DNA of 26,917 bases from CAYSRC01 sp964446385. GTDB lineage: Bacteria > Bacillota > Clostridia > Oscillospirales > Ruminococcaceae. Position 1 is the first letter of the stretch, and every line of letters begins with the position of its first letter. A program made the position numbers and the translations under genes. Under the pieces are notes generated by a model. The model was not told the DNA's origin and did not search any database. It saw only the letters and a list, made by a program, of their open reading frames with translations. Shown piece by piece: positions 1-7,971 of this stretch. The stretch is from contig CAYUOH010000017.1 of the NCBI GenBank assembly GCA_964446385.1, positions 1 to 26,917 on the forward strand, written 5' to 3'.

Positions 1-1520
1 CCGGTATCTTTGATTGTAAACGACAGATGGTATTTGTCGTTCTCTTTTGCTATAAGCCGGATATCCAAAGACACTTCACCTTTGTTGGTGAACTTAGCTG
101 CATTGTTCAAAATATTAAGTAATATTTGCTCAATTCGTTTGGAATCTCCGAAGAACCAGTTGGGAACAAGTGGGTCTTTGGAGAGTTTGAAACCAATTTC
201 CTGTTCTTCGATTTTGTAGGACACAATATTTACAACATCTTGAATAACTTGATCCATACTAAACGAAGCAGTTTCCAAATCCACTTTCCCAGCTTCGATT
301 TTTGAATAATCCAAAATGTCGTTAATGATGCTCAGCATATTGGAGGAGGCCTGGGTAATCCTGTCGGCATACATTTTTTGCGTTAATGTCAGGCTGGTCT
401 TTTTCAGCAGGTATGCCATCCCGGTAATAGCGTTAAGCGGTGTGCGGATTTCATGTGACATTCTTGCCATAAAGCTTGACTTGAACTCATTTGCTTCATC
501 GGCTTCGCGTTTCGCTTTTTCCAAATCAAGCTGGATTTGTTTTCTCTGCCGGATTTCTTTTTGCAGCCGGGCTATCCAAAAGAAGGAGACGCCCAACACA
601 GCAGCGATAAAGGCACCAATCATTATAAGAATGCGAATGATCGGACCGTAGTCAATATCCGTCTCCAGGTCAATCCACTTATTGTTAATAGCCTGCTTCT
701 GACTATCGGTTATGGTATTCATAGCTTTGTCGAAAATTGTTACCAGCTCAGGCCAGTCTTTTCTAACAGCAAAGTACAACGCTTGTTGTTTTTCAGCCTC
801 AAAAGACACAAATCTAAGATTCGTCAGACCGTTTGACCGTATCAGGTAATTTGTAGTAGCAAGATTCCCAACAAACGCTTTTTCCGCACCGGTTGCCACC
901 GCAGTTAGTGCGGCTTCGACAGAGTCATACAGGCTCAGATTGATTTTCGGGTACGATAATAGGTAGCTGTGGTGCGAACTGTTTCTCTGCACAGCTACAG
1001 TCATTCCCTCCAAATCATCCATTCCGGATATGCTTGTATCTGTATCTTGGGTTACAATCACTCTTTTAAAGTGGTAATACGGTTCGGAAAATAAAAAATG
1101 TCCTTCTCTTTCACTTGTTTTTCCAATAGCAGGCAGTGCATCAACATCCCCGGCCAGCGCCATATCATACGCTTCCGGCCAGGTCAGATCTTTTATGACT
1201 TCAAATTGCAGGCCGGTTTTTTCACTAATCAGAGCAAGATAGTCCGACGTAATTCCTTTATATTCACCGTCGTCGTCAATAAACTCGAATGGCACAAACC
1301 CCGGATCTACTCCAAGACGTATCACAGGGTGTACTTTTATAAAGGCAAGCTCATCTTCTGTCCAACTGATGCTGTTATCTGCGGCAAAACAGGGTGCTGC
1401 TATAGTTGTCAGTGAGATTACGAGTAAAATTAAGCTAATAACAATATGCTTGCTTTTTAAAAAGCTTATCGGAAAATACCGTTCTCTACACTCTTTTTTC
1501 TTTCTGCTGAAATTCACCAT
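1..1520 (-). CDS. Sensor histidine kinase with periplasmic solute-binding-type sensor (partial, 3' end outside window)
   Basis: The first 506 residues are present and the frame is open to the window edge. The start is ATG at 1520, preceded by GAGAGGAG. A hydrophobic segment at residues 26-47 looks like a signal peptide or anchor. Residues about 50-285 resemble a SBP_bac_3 (BvgS/EvgS-type) sensor domain, for example RLGVDPGFVPFEF and DVDALPAIGKTSERE. A transmembrane helix follows at about 294-318, then a charged coiled coil at 319-347. The HisKA box has MSHEIRTPLNAI with the phospho-acceptor His at 356. The HATPase N-box reads LLNILNNAAKFTNKG at 467-481. The sequence stops at the G1 box (KDTG), so I cannot tell whether receiver or Hpt domains follow, as they would in a hybrid kinase. 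It likely senses a small extracellular ligand. It has its own promoter region and is separated by 252 bp from the upstream gene. Confidence 0.93.
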   Translation of the reverse strand, partial: MVNFSRKKKECRERYFPISFLKSKHIVISLILLVISLTTIAAPCFAADNSISWTEDELAFIKVHPVIRLGVDPGFVPFEFIDDDGEYKGITSDYLALISEKTGLQFEVIKDLTWPEAYDMALAGDVDALPAIGKTSEREGHFLFSEPYYHFKRVIVTQDTDTSISGMDDLEGMTVAVQRNSSHHSYLLSYPKINLSLYDSVEAALTAVATGAEKAFVGNLATTNYLIRSNGLTNLRFVSFEAEKQQALYFAVRKDWPELVTIFDKAMNTITDSQKQAINNKWIDLETDIDYGPIIRILIMIGAFIAAVLGVSFFWIARLQKEIRQRKQIQLDLEKAKREADEANEFKSSFMARMSHEIRTPLNAITGMAYLLKKTSLTLTQKMYADRITQASSNMLSIINDILDYSKIEAGKVDLETASFSMDQVIQDVVNIVSYKIEEQEIGFKLSKDPLVPNWFFGDSKRIEQILLNILNNAAKFTNKGEVSLDIRLIAKENDKYHLSFTIKDT

Positions 1521-1628
1521 AACCACTCCTCTCTTGTTTGCACGCTTTTATTTTACAGATCTTTTTTACATGCCTCTTTGATGAGTAGAACTACTTTCGG
1601 GAGTATATGCCTCCGGCTCCTTAAAAAA

Positions 1629-1650
1629 TATTGTAACGATTGTTACAATA
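1629..1650. promoter_or_regulatory. 22-bp inverted repeat, candidate repressor operator
   Basis: TATTGTAAC-GATT-GTTACAATA has perfect 9-bp arms and a 4-bp centre. It overlaps the proposed -10 box of the histidine kinase promoter, the usual place for a repressor site. The core TTGTAAC-N4-GTTACAA has the geometry of dimeric TetR- or Rex-type operators, but I cannot assign the regulator. Confidence 0.55.
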
Positions 1651-1676
1651 TTACTATTTGTTTTCTTGTCTTACAA
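1648..1676 (-). promoter_or_regulatory. Putative promoter of the histidine kinase gene
   Basis: On the minus strand a -35-like TTGTAA (1671-1676) and a -10-like TAATAT (1648-1653) are separated by 17 bases. Each box matches four of six consensus bases, so this is only moderate evidence. It lies about 130 bases upstream of the kinase start. Confidence 0.4.
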
Positions 1677-1710
1677 CAAATTTCAACAATAATCTAAGAC
1701 TATAAAGATA

Positions 1711-1752
1711 GGGCTTCCGAGGTTCGCCTTTTTTGACGAGCTTCAGAAACCC
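1711..1752 (-). terminator. Terminator-like hairpin after the nucleotidyltransferase gene
   Basis: It starts about 20 bases past the stop of the 1773-2924 gene. On the minus strand an outer 7-bp stem (GGGTTTC/GAAGCCC) encloses a second stem capped by an A-rich loop. The following sequence (TATCTTTATAG) is only weakly U-rich, so termination may be inefficient. It could instead be a structured leader element of the downstream kinase mRNA. Confidence 0.4.
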
Positions 1753-1772
1753 TTCTTTCATTTATTCAATTT

Positions 1773-2924
1773 TTAATCTTTTTTCGAGCGAACTCCCCAT
1801 CTGTTAAGCATTTCGATTCTTTGACCGATGGTACCGCCGTCCGCCGCAAACGCCTTAAAATAATGCTCGCGGTTATCTTTTCGTAGATACAAAATGCCTC
1901 TGTGAACCCATGCAACAGGAAGCATGAACGGCGCTTTGATAATATACGAATAGGGCTTCATCGAGGCCATGTTCTCATAGGGCAGGAAAACGGTTTTATT
2001 TATATATTTAATTCTGTTGGCAAAAACCGACCGACCGTTATTTACCGTAAGTGCTGCAATCCCGGCATTTATATTTTCCGGATTATCAAATCCGAATACT
2101 CCGTTTTTCAGGATATTATTCAGGGAATTGATGCAAAACTCCCTGTCTGTTTCAGGGATCTCAAACGGCGGGTCAATATCGAATACTGATCTGTTGAAGG
2201 AAAGAATATTCACCATAAAATCGTACAGATCAAGTTTTCGGGCATCTTCATTTATACGGTCCCAGTCCAAATCCGAGCGGGACATTACTGCGACATCCAT
2301 AAACTGGCGCAGACCGGCTCCTTTGTTCACCATGTGTTTGCGCAGGTGTACAAGGACAAAAAGAAAATGAAATTCCGGATCCAATATCCCGTTCCTGAAG
2401 TGCAGCTGAAAATCGTTGAAATATTGGGCGTGTTTTTCCGGATTTTTCCCGCGGTCATCTTCCGCCACAAGCCGGCAATGCAGCTCATACTCGTTCCCGA
2501 AGGTATCCGTAAAATGCGAGTGATCTGTTCCTGCCATGTTGGCCGTGCTCAGTCCACAGGATATCAGCACACCGTGCATTTTCTCCATATCACATGGCTG
2601 CGTGATAATATCGCTGTCTCCCATGGTCCGCAAAGCAGGCACTGGGTACATTTCCGCCACGGCGGTACCCTTTACAAGGAAATACTCTGCGCCGGCTTTC
2701 TTTGCAGCCGCGTCGATATCCGCAAGCGTCCGGATGCGCGTAGCGTATGTCGATACAGTCCTGGAATATGCACTTTTTAAACGTTCGTCTTTTGTCATAC
2801 AGTACACTATGGCAGAGACCTGGTGCTGCGCGGCAGTAGTAACAAGCTCATCCGGGACGGGACCGCGGAGGTATTCGCGCCGGTTAAGATAAGCCGCCAG
2901 TATTTTAATAATTTCATCCTGCAT
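1773..2924 (-). CDS. NTP_transf_5 family nucleotidyltransferase-like protein
   Basis: 383 residues. The recognisable core is LVKGTAVAEMYPVPALRTMG then DSDII at about residues 83-107. It matches the KG...Y..P..R..gDiD pattern of the uncharacterised nucleotidyltransferase family PF14907, with Asp103 and Asp105 as likely metal ligands. The C-terminal half is alpha-helical-looking with no membrane segment. Members of this family often sit in polysaccharide or secondary-metabolite loci, but substrates are generally unknown. The start overlaps the stop of the upstream LRR gene (ATG at 2924, upstream TGA at 2914-2916), so translation is probably coupled. It is the last gene of a VanZ - LRR - nucleotidyltransferase unit. 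Family assignment is fairly secure; the function is not. Confidence 0.8.
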   Translation of the reverse strand: MQDEIIKILAAYLNRREYLRGPVPDELVTTAAQHQVSAIVYCMTKDERLKSAYSRTVSTYATRIRTLADIDAAAKKAGAEYFLVKGTAVAEMYPVPALRTMGDSDIITQPCDMEKMHGVLISCGLSTANMAGTDHSHFTDTFGNEYELHCRLVAEDDRGKNPEKHAQYFNDFQLHFRNGILDPEFHFLFVLVHLRKHMVNKGAGLRQFMDVAVMSRSDLDWDRINEDARKLDLYDFMVNILSFNRSVFDIDPPFEIPETDREFCINSLNNILKNGVFGFDNPENINAGIAALTVNNGRSVFANRIKYINKTVFLPYENMASMKPYSYIIKAPFMLPVAWVHRGILYLRKDNREHYFKAFAADGGTIGQRIEMLNRWGVRSKKD

Positions 2925-3591
2925 GGTTTCTTTTACTTCTCCTGAGGATGAATAAAATAATCAGAACTCCGGCCAGTGCCGCGACGAAAGCAGCCGCGAT
3001 CCACTTTATGAAGCTTTTCCCGACGGTTTCATCTGCCTTCGGTTCAGAAACTTCGGTTACCGTGTTCCCTTTTGCGGCGTCAGTCAGTTCAGGTACAGGA
3101 TTATCCTTCTTTTCGATCCCATCAGGCTTTCCGGCGGAAACTGCAACATTCTCTGTTTCGCCGAAATCGACCTCAGCCTCGTCAGTATTCTGCATAGTAT
3201 TGTCCTGATTGTCCACGGGCGGATCGTACACGGTATTCCCGCTCTCGGGAGCTTCCTGTGCGGAACCTTCGGCGTACACAACCGTATCGTTGTCGTCAAA
3301 GGCGCCCTGCTCCACAGCGGCAACAGAATCCGGAAGGACTACCGTCGTCCCGGTCTTGTCGCGAAAGGCGCCCGCGGCAACCGTGTTGATGGGCATGCCT
3401 GCGATCTGCGCAGGAATCTCAACCTTTGCCGCGCGCCCGAACCAGCCTGTGATCGTGACGGATCCGTTGTCCACCGTGTAGTTAAGAGTGCCCTCGGTGT
3501 GGACCGTTTCGGCATGTATCGCGAAAGGCATCGCTATGAACAGCGCAAGCGCAATGACCGGCGCGATGATTGTTTTTATTAATTTAAACAT
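2914..3591 (-). CDS. Secreted, C-terminally anchored protein with a short leucine-rich repeat
   Basis: 225 residues from the ATG at 3591. I prefer this start to one 27 bases upstream because it begins directly with the signal peptide (MFKLIKTIIAPVIALALF, cleavage likely near AIHAE) and follows the VanZ stop codon by one base. Residues about 35-95 carry one and a half BspA-type LRR_5 repeats (INTVAAGAFRDKTGTTVVLP, VAAVEQGAF). Next comes a Pro/Asp/Glu/Asn-rich linker (about 100-190), then one transmembrane helix (WIAAAFVAALAGVLIILFIL) and a basic tail. It should be membrane-tethered with the LRR outside. With so few repeats it may be a minimal adhesion or protein-interaction module. The specific role is unknown. 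Confidence 0.75.
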   Translation of the reverse strand: MFKLIKTIIAPVIALALFIAMPFAIHAETVHTEGTLNYTVDNGSVTITGWFGRAAKVEIPAQIAGMPINTVAAGAFRDKTGTTVVLPDSVAAVEQGAFDDNDTVVYAEGSAQEAPESGNTVYDPPVDNQDNTMQNTDEAEVDFGETENVAVSAGKPDGIEKKDNPVPELTDAAKGNTVTEVSEPKADETVGKSFIKWIAAAFVAALAGVLIILFILRRSKRNHAG

Positions 3592-3592
3592 A

Positions 3593-4048
3593 TTATGCAG
3601 AGACTCCGCGGTCCGCATTACGTACTAATTTATAAATCACGATATACAGTAAACTACCCAGTACCGCACCGGCAGTATTGTTTATGACATCATCCAATTC
3701 ACAGTACCCAAGCCTTAAAAACAGCTGAGTTAATTCTATCCCGCACGAAAATAAACAAGAATACAGTGCGGTTTTCAATAAAAGGCTTACTGCCTTTACG
3801 GTCTCCCTTTTGTATATTCCCGCGCTTAAAAGAAATCCGAACGGTGTAAATACGAGTATATTCTCGATAATAAGCACCCCCATCGTCCTGCTCCCGCGGA
3901 ACCAGTCCCTGTACGCCCTAAACGGAATAAATTCATATGATACTTCCGCCTGGACCGACCTGCTCAGCAACGTTATATAGAGCACTAAAAGCGCATAAAG
4001 AGCGAAGAGAACCCAGACTGTTATTTTATATATTTTTTGTTTTTTCAC
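3593..4048 (-). CDS. VanZ-like family membrane protein
   Basis: 151 residues, GTG start at 4048 with GGGAG six bases upstream. There are about four hydrophobic helices. VanZ-family (PF04892) hallmarks are EFIPFRAYRDW near residue 39, NILVFTPFGFLL near 65, and the C-terminal ELTQLFLRLGYCELDDVINN then TAGAVLGSLL. VanZ proteins are linked to low-level teicoplanin resistance, and many paralogues have unknown envelope roles. This one is the first gene of a three-gene unit and is probably not a resistance determinant, because no van cluster surrounds it. Confidence 0.85.
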   Translation of the reverse strand: MKKQKIYKITVWVLFALYALLVLYITLLSRSVQAEVSYEFIPFRAYRDWFRGSRTMGVLIIENILVFTPFGFLLSAGIYKRETVKAVSLLLKTALYSCLFSCGIELTQLFLRLGYCELDDVINNTAGAVLGSLLYIVIYKLVRNADRGVSA

Positions 4049-4128
4049 GAATTGCTCCCGGTGACCTCATTGCAAAGATCGTAGATTACAGCCCGTAAAG
4101 ACTGCGTTTTTAATAAAGAATATCTGTG

Positions 4129-4137
4129 ATTATACCA
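4129..4137 (-). promoter_or_regulatory. Extended -10 promoter for the VanZ unit
   Basis: Minus-strand TGGTATAAT is a perfect extended -10 element about 80 bases upstream of the GTG start. I saw no convincing -35 at 16-18 bases, which fits the extended -10 class. Confidence 0.5.
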
Positions 4138-4191
4138 CAATTTGCCTTCATTTCCCGTGTAAAATATTCGCAGATAAGTAATATATGTTAT

Positions 4192-4220
4192 TTTACATAA
4201 TTAATGTTTTATATTATAAT
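4192..4220 (+). promoter_or_regulatory. Sigma-A promoter for the QueD-like gene
   Basis: TTTACA (4192-4197), a 17-base spacer and a perfect TATAAT (4215-4220). This predicts a leader of about 110 bases before the ATG at 4339. I looked for a preQ1-type riboswitch in the leader and did not recognise one. Confidence 0.7.
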
Positions 4221-4338
4221 AAAATTATGTTAATATTAACGAGAAGACAATATGCAAAAATCAATTCTTCTGACTTCTAGATTGGCTAATACGGAAGTAT
4301 GAATAACCCGTAAATATATAATGTAAAGGAGAAATATC

Positions 4339-4899
4339 ATGAGAAGTTTTACAACGTTAGACCTGCAGTATGCCCACAGATTCTACGGTTTCAAAGGCGA
4401 AGCGCAGTACCTCCATGGACACACAGGAATACTGACGATCGAAGTAGAAGACGATGTCAACATGGGCGTAAATATGGTGTTCCCGTGTAATGAAATCAAG
4501 AAAACGGCATGGGATGTTTTACAGAACTTTGACCACGCACTTATTTTAAGGGAGGATGACCCGCTGCTTCCCGCTGTTCTCAATGTGTATGAGAAGCAGG
4601 GCATTCTGGAAGGCGCGCCGACAAATAAAATGAAAGGCCCCGCTTTCAAAACCGAGCTTGCAACAGCATATCCTGATTGCCGTTTGGTGGTCACCAAAGA
4701 AACCATGACCGTTGAGGGTATGATCAAAATTGTTTACGACCTGCTGAAAGAAAAGCTGAATATTGTTAAGCTTACATTTACAAGCGGAGTAAACGGCGCA
4801 TCGGAAACATTCAAACCCCGTGAAAAAATTGACCGCTGCCCCCTTTGCGGTATTGCCTTAGTTGACGGTGTATGTCCCAAATGCGGATACAGGAAATAA
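4339..4899 (+). CDS. QueD/PTPS-family (6-carboxytetrahydropterin synthase-like) protein with C-terminal zinc ribbon
   Basis: 186 residues, AAAGGAG seven bases before the ATG. The PTPS fold signature is present: likely zinc ligands His13 (YAHRF), His27 and His29 (LHGH), plus FDHALIL at 64-70 and TVEGMIKIVYDLL at 124-136. QueD converts dihydroneopterin triphosphate to 6-carboxytetrahydropterin for queuosine and deazapurine synthesis. In canonical QueD a catalytic Cys lies three residues before LHGH; here that residue is Ala22, preceded by Glu21. The last 20 residues form a CPLC...CPKC zinc ribbon not found in minimal QueD. No queC, queE or queF is nearby. Family membership is secure, but the reaction is uncertain: it may use Glu as in PTPS-III-type enzymes, or have another pterin-related role. 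Confidence 0.85.
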   Translation: MRSFTTLDLQYAHRFYGFKGEAQYLHGHTGILTIEVEDDVNMGVNMVFPCNEIKKTAWDVLQNFDHALILREDDPLLPAVLNVYEKQGILEGAPTNKMKGPAFKTELATAYPDCRLVVTKETMTVEGMIKIVYDLLKEKLNIVKLTFTSGVNGASETFKPREKIDRCPLCGIALVDGVCPKCGYRK

Positions 4900-4928
4900 T
4901 CAGAAGGACCGTCTTCGCCAAACAAAAT

Positions 4929-4969
4929 AACCTTACAGAATCGCTTTAAAGAAAGTAATCTGTAAGGTT
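4929..4969 (-). terminator. Terminator of the proBAC operon
   Basis: A perfect 11-bp stem, AACCTTACAGA/TCTGTAAGGTT. Read on the minus strand it is followed by ATTTTGTTT. It lies about 70 bases past the proC stop. On the plus strand no T-run follows, so it acts on the leftward operon. Confidence 0.7.
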
Positions 4970-4982
4970 GAAATGTAATGAT

Positions 4983-5024
4983 AAGTACCGTAAAGTATTG
5001 ATCTTTGCGGTACTTTTTCTTTTT
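4983..5024 (+). terminator. Terminator of the QueD-like gene
   Basis: A 13-bp stem (AAGTACCGTAAAG pairing with CTTTGCGGTACTT, one G-U) with a 7-base loop, followed by TTTTTCTTTTTC. It lies 84 bases after the QueD-like stop. Together with the adjacent leftward hairpin it separates two convergent transcription units. Confidence 0.85.
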
Positions 5025-5036
5025 CACCGAAACCGA

Positions 5037-5846
5037 TTATTTAAGCTCAAGCGTGCGGTTATACGCGGCTGTAACGGCAGATGATGCCACGGCGCGGAAA
5101 GCGCCTTTTTCAAGAGCCGCAACGCCTGCGATAGTTGTTCCGCCCGGGCTGCAAACCGCATCCTTCAGCTCACCCGGATGTTTGCCGCTTTCAAGAAGAA
5201 GCTTTGCGGAACCCATCAATGTCTGCGCCGCAAGCTGCTGGGCCTTGTCTCTCGGCAGGCCGCAGGCAACGCCACCGTCTGCCAGAGCCTCGATAAACAT
5301 AAAGACAAAGGCCGGGCCGCAGCCCGAAACGGCGCTGCCCGCGTCAATAAGCTTTTCATCAAGCGGGCACAGTGCGCCCGAAAATTTCATTATTTCGCAA
5401 AACTCAGCCAGCTCGCCTTCTTCTACGCCGTCGGAGCAGTATAAAACCGTTCCCGCGCCTATGGAAACCGGAAGGTTAGGCATAATTCTAATTACGGGAT
5501 ACCTGCCTCCCGCCATAGATTCAATGCTTTCAATCGAAAGCCCGGCGGCCATGCTTACAAGAACGAAACGGTCATTTCTTTTTTTGAATACGCTATGAAG
5601 CTCTCTTAACACATCGGGCATTACCTGAGGCTTTACACCGAGGAAAATAAGACCGCATTCCTTTGCAATTGACTCGTTGTCGCTTGCGAGCGCGCCTGTT
5701 TCATCTGCTATTGCCTGTAAAAGCCCAAATCTGTTGTCGGAGACAAAGAGCTGACCTCCCCGGATCGAAAAATCTTTCTTTGAGACGGCTCTTAACAGCG
5801 CGCCGCCCATATTTCCGCAGCCTATAAATCCTATTTTATCAAACAT
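5037..5846 (-). CDS. proC: Pyrroline-5-carboxylate reductase
   Basis: 269 residues, the usual length. It reduces 1-pyrroline-5-carboxylate to L-proline with NAD(P)H in the cytosol, the last step of proline synthesis. The N-terminal Rossmann motif is IGFIGCGNMGGALL. Next come FLGVKPQV, RIMPNLPVSIGAGT, and the C-terminal dimerisation signature near VSGCGPAFVFMFIEALADGG and SPGGTTIAGV. It is the last gene of a proB-proA-proC unit, 23 bases after proA, and is followed by a rho-independent terminator. Confidence 0.97.
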   Translation of the reverse strand: MFDKIGFIGCGNMGGALLRAVSKKDFSIRGGQLFVSDNRFGLLQAIADETGALASDNESIAKECGLIFLGVKPQVMPDVLRELHSVFKKRNDRFVLVSMAAGLSIESIESMAGGRYPVIRIMPNLPVSIGAGTVLYCSDGVEEGELAEFCEIMKFSGALCPLDEKLIDAGSAVSGCGPAFVFMFIEALADGGVACGLPRDKAQQLAAQTLMGSAKLLLESGKHPGELKDAVCSPGGTTIAGVAALEKGAFRAVASSAVTAAYNRTLELK

Positions 5847-5869
5847 ATAATCACCTGTTTTTTTGAATT

Positions 5870-7129
5870 TTAATGCCTGATGTGGCCGTTGCCGGTCACA
5901 ATATATTTATACGACGTAAGCTCTTCAAGACCCATCGGGCCTCTGGCATGGATCTTCTGGGTCGAAATGCCCATTTCGCATCCCAGGCCGAATACTCCGC
6001 CGTCTGTAAACCGAGTTGATGCGTTTACGTATATCGCAGCGCTGTCTGTATGGCTTGCAAAGTAAGTCGCCGCATTCATGTCTTCCGTAACGATTGCCTC
6101 GCTGTGATGAGTGGAATGCGCCGCGATGTGAGCAGCGGCTTCCTTTACATCGGCAACAATTTTTACAGCCAGAATGTATCCTAAAAACTCGGTATCAAAG
6201 TCCGTATCCGACGCGGCAGTGCCGTCAATGTATTTTGCCGATTTTTCGCACAGGCGAAGTTCAACAGGTTCAAGCCCTGCTTCTTTTCTGTCATCAACGA
6301 GAAGTTTTTTCAGCTTCGGCAGGAATTCCGCCGCTATTTTTTCGCTTACAAGACATTGCTCCGCGGAGTTGCATACCGACGGCCGCTGAACCTTGGCGTT
6401 TTCAATGATCTCCAGCGCCTTGGCGAGGTCAGCCTTTGCATCCACATATACGGCGCAGATCCCTGTACCTGTTTCAATACACGGTACTGTAGCATTTTCA
6501 ACGCACGCCCGGATAAGTCCGGCGCCGCCGCGGGGTATAAGAAGGTCGACCAGTCCGTTTGCCTTCATTATTTCAGCGGCTCCGTCGCGGCTTGTGTCAT
6601 CGATTATATTAATGAAATCTTCGGAATACCCGTGAGCTTTCAGTGCGCCTCTCATTGCGGAAACTATCGCGTGGCAGGACCGGTAGGATTCCTTTCCTCC
6701 GCGAAGGACTGAGACATTTCCGCTTTTAAGACACAGCGCGGCCGCATCCGACGTTACATTCGGTCTGCTCTCATATATAATGGCGACTACGCCCAGAGGC
6801 ACGCTGATTTTTTTAATATTAAGACCTTCGTCAGTTGTTCTTTCACTCAGAATTTTCCCGACAGGATCGGGCAGACTGACAACATCACGTATGCCGTCGG
6901 CCATTCCTTTGATTCTGCTTTCGTTAAGCATCAGCCGGTCAATCATTACGCTTCCGATCGAATCTTTTGCAACCTCAACATCCACGGCGTTTTCGGAAAG
7001 TATGAAATCCTTTTCGGATTCAATCGCGTCCGCAATTGCAAGCAGAAGCGCATTTTTCGCGTCGCTGCCAAGGATAGATAATTCTGTTTTCGCGCTGCAT
7101 GCGTTTTTTAATATTTCATTTGTTTTCAT
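5870..7129 (-). CDS. proA: Gamma-glutamyl phosphate reductase
   Basis: 419 residues, full length. It reduces gamma-glutamyl phosphate to glutamate-5-semialdehyde, the second step of proline synthesis. Aldehyde-dehydrogenase-fold motifs are clear: GVVAIIYESRPNVTSDAAAL, the nucleotide-binding GNVSVLRGGKES, LIPRGGAGLI, and the catalytic Cys in QRPSVCNSAEQCLV. The C-terminal GLGCEMGISTQKIHARGPMG, then LEELTSYKY, is a classic ProA ending. It lies 12 bases downstream of proB, consistent with one mRNA and a ProB-ProA channel. Confidence 0.97.
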   Translation of the reverse strand: MKTNEILKNACSAKTELSILGSDAKNALLLAIADAIESEKDFILSENAVDVEVAKDSIGSVMIDRLMLNESRIKGMADGIRDVVSLPDPVGKILSERTTDEGLNIKKISVPLGVVAIIYESRPNVTSDAAALCLKSGNVSVLRGGKESYRSCHAIVSAMRGALKAHGYSEDFINIIDDTSRDGAAEIMKANGLVDLLIPRGGAGLIRACVENATVPCIETGTGICAVYVDAKADLAKALEIIENAKVQRPSVCNSAEQCLVSEKIAAEFLPKLKKLLVDDRKEAGLEPVELRLCEKSAKYIDGTAASDTDFDTEFLGYILAVKIVADVKEAAAHIAAHSTHHSEAIVTEDMNAATYFASHTDSAAIYVNASTRFTDGGVFGLGCEMGISTQKIHARGPMGLEELTSYKYIVTGNGHIRH

Positions 7130-7141
7130 ACTGCCCGCCTG

Positions 7142-7906
7142 TTATTTCGCATAAAATTTCGTTCCGACCGCTTTACCGTCTGCGATGTCATACAGCAGGC
7201 CGGGGTTTTCGCCGTTGATGATGATCATGTCACAACCGTTCTTCATGCAGATTCCCGCGGCTGTCAGCTTGGTTTTCATTCCGCCTGTTCCAAGGTCCGA
7301 GCCGCTTCCTCCGCCGAGCGCCATTATCTTTTCGCTTAATTCATGTACCTCGGGGATAAGGCCGGCATCGGGATCCTTTCTGGGATCCGCGGAGTAAAGC
7401 CCCTCAATATCAGAAAGCATTATAAGAAGCTGCGCGCCGACGCTTACGGCGACGATCGCGGCAAGAGTATCATTCTCCCCTATTCCGATCTCTTCGGTGG
7501 AAACGGTATCGTTTTCGTTGATGATCGGAATAACACCGAGTTCGAGAAGACGGCTTAACGTATTGGAGAAGTTTTGGTGTCTTGAGGCGTCGCGGATGTC
7601 CTCCGCCGTAATCAGCATTTGGGCGACGGTATAATTGTATTCGGAAAAAAGCTTGTCATAGACATACATCAGCTCGCACTGGCCTACAGCGGCCGCGGCC
7701 TGCTTTGTAGGCATGTCGACCGGTCTATCGGTAAAATTGAGCTTTGCGGAGCCCATGCCGATGGCGCCGGACGATACGATAATTATTTCGAGCCCGCTGT
7801 TGCGCAGATCACTGATGATCTTGCACAGCTCTTCAACGCGTCTGATATTGAGCCTTCCGCCCGCGTGCGCGAGCGTTGACGTTCCGATTTTAATAACTGT
7901 CCTCAT
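7142..7906 (-). CDS. proB: Glutamate 5-kinase, short form without PUA domain
   Basis: 254 residues from the ATG at 7906, chosen because AAGGGAG lies five bases upstream and the protein then begins directly with MRTVIKIGTSTLAHAGG. A start 24 bases earlier is possible but less well placed. It phosphorylates L-glutamate to gamma-glutamyl phosphate, the committed and usually proline-inhibited step. Amino-acid-kinase motifs: IKIGTS, VSSGAIGMG, INENDTVSTEEI, LSDIEGLYSADPR, and GTGGMKTKLTAA. The C-terminal PUA domain of the E. coli type (about 367 residues) is absent, as in many Firmicutes. It is the first gene of proBAC. Confidence 0.95.
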   Translation of the reverse strand: MRTVIKIGTSTLAHAGGRLNIRRVEELCKIISDLRNSGLEIIIVSSGAIGMGSAKLNFTDRPVDMPTKQAAAAVGQCELMYVYDKLFSEYNYTVAQMLITAEDIRDASRHQNFSNTLSRLLELGVIPIINENDTVSTEEIGIGENDTLAAIVAVSVGAQLLIMLSDIEGLYSADPRKDPDAGLIPEVHELSEKIMALGGGSGSDLGTGGMKTKLTAAGICMKNGCDMIIINGENPGLLYDIADGKAVGTKFYAK

Positions 7907-7971
7907 CGATGCTCCCTTATATAAAGTCACAACGTATTTTTTGCACTTTAAAGTACTATAATTAATTTGAC

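Noticed and set aside
1711..1752. Cyclic di-GMP or similar riboswitch upstream of the kinase
   Set aside because: The hairpin lacks the conserved GEMM loop sequences; treated as terminator-like.
3084..3323. 79-residue minus frame within the LRR gene
   Set aside because: Shadow of the LRR gene with no own signals.
3593..4048. Glycopeptide resistance gene vanZ
   Set aside because: Only family-level similarity, with no vanHAX or regulator nearby; called VanZ-like.
4221..4338. preQ1 riboswitch upstream of the QueD-like gene
   Set aside because: No preQ1-I pseudoknot core or other known aptamer signature was recognised in the leader.
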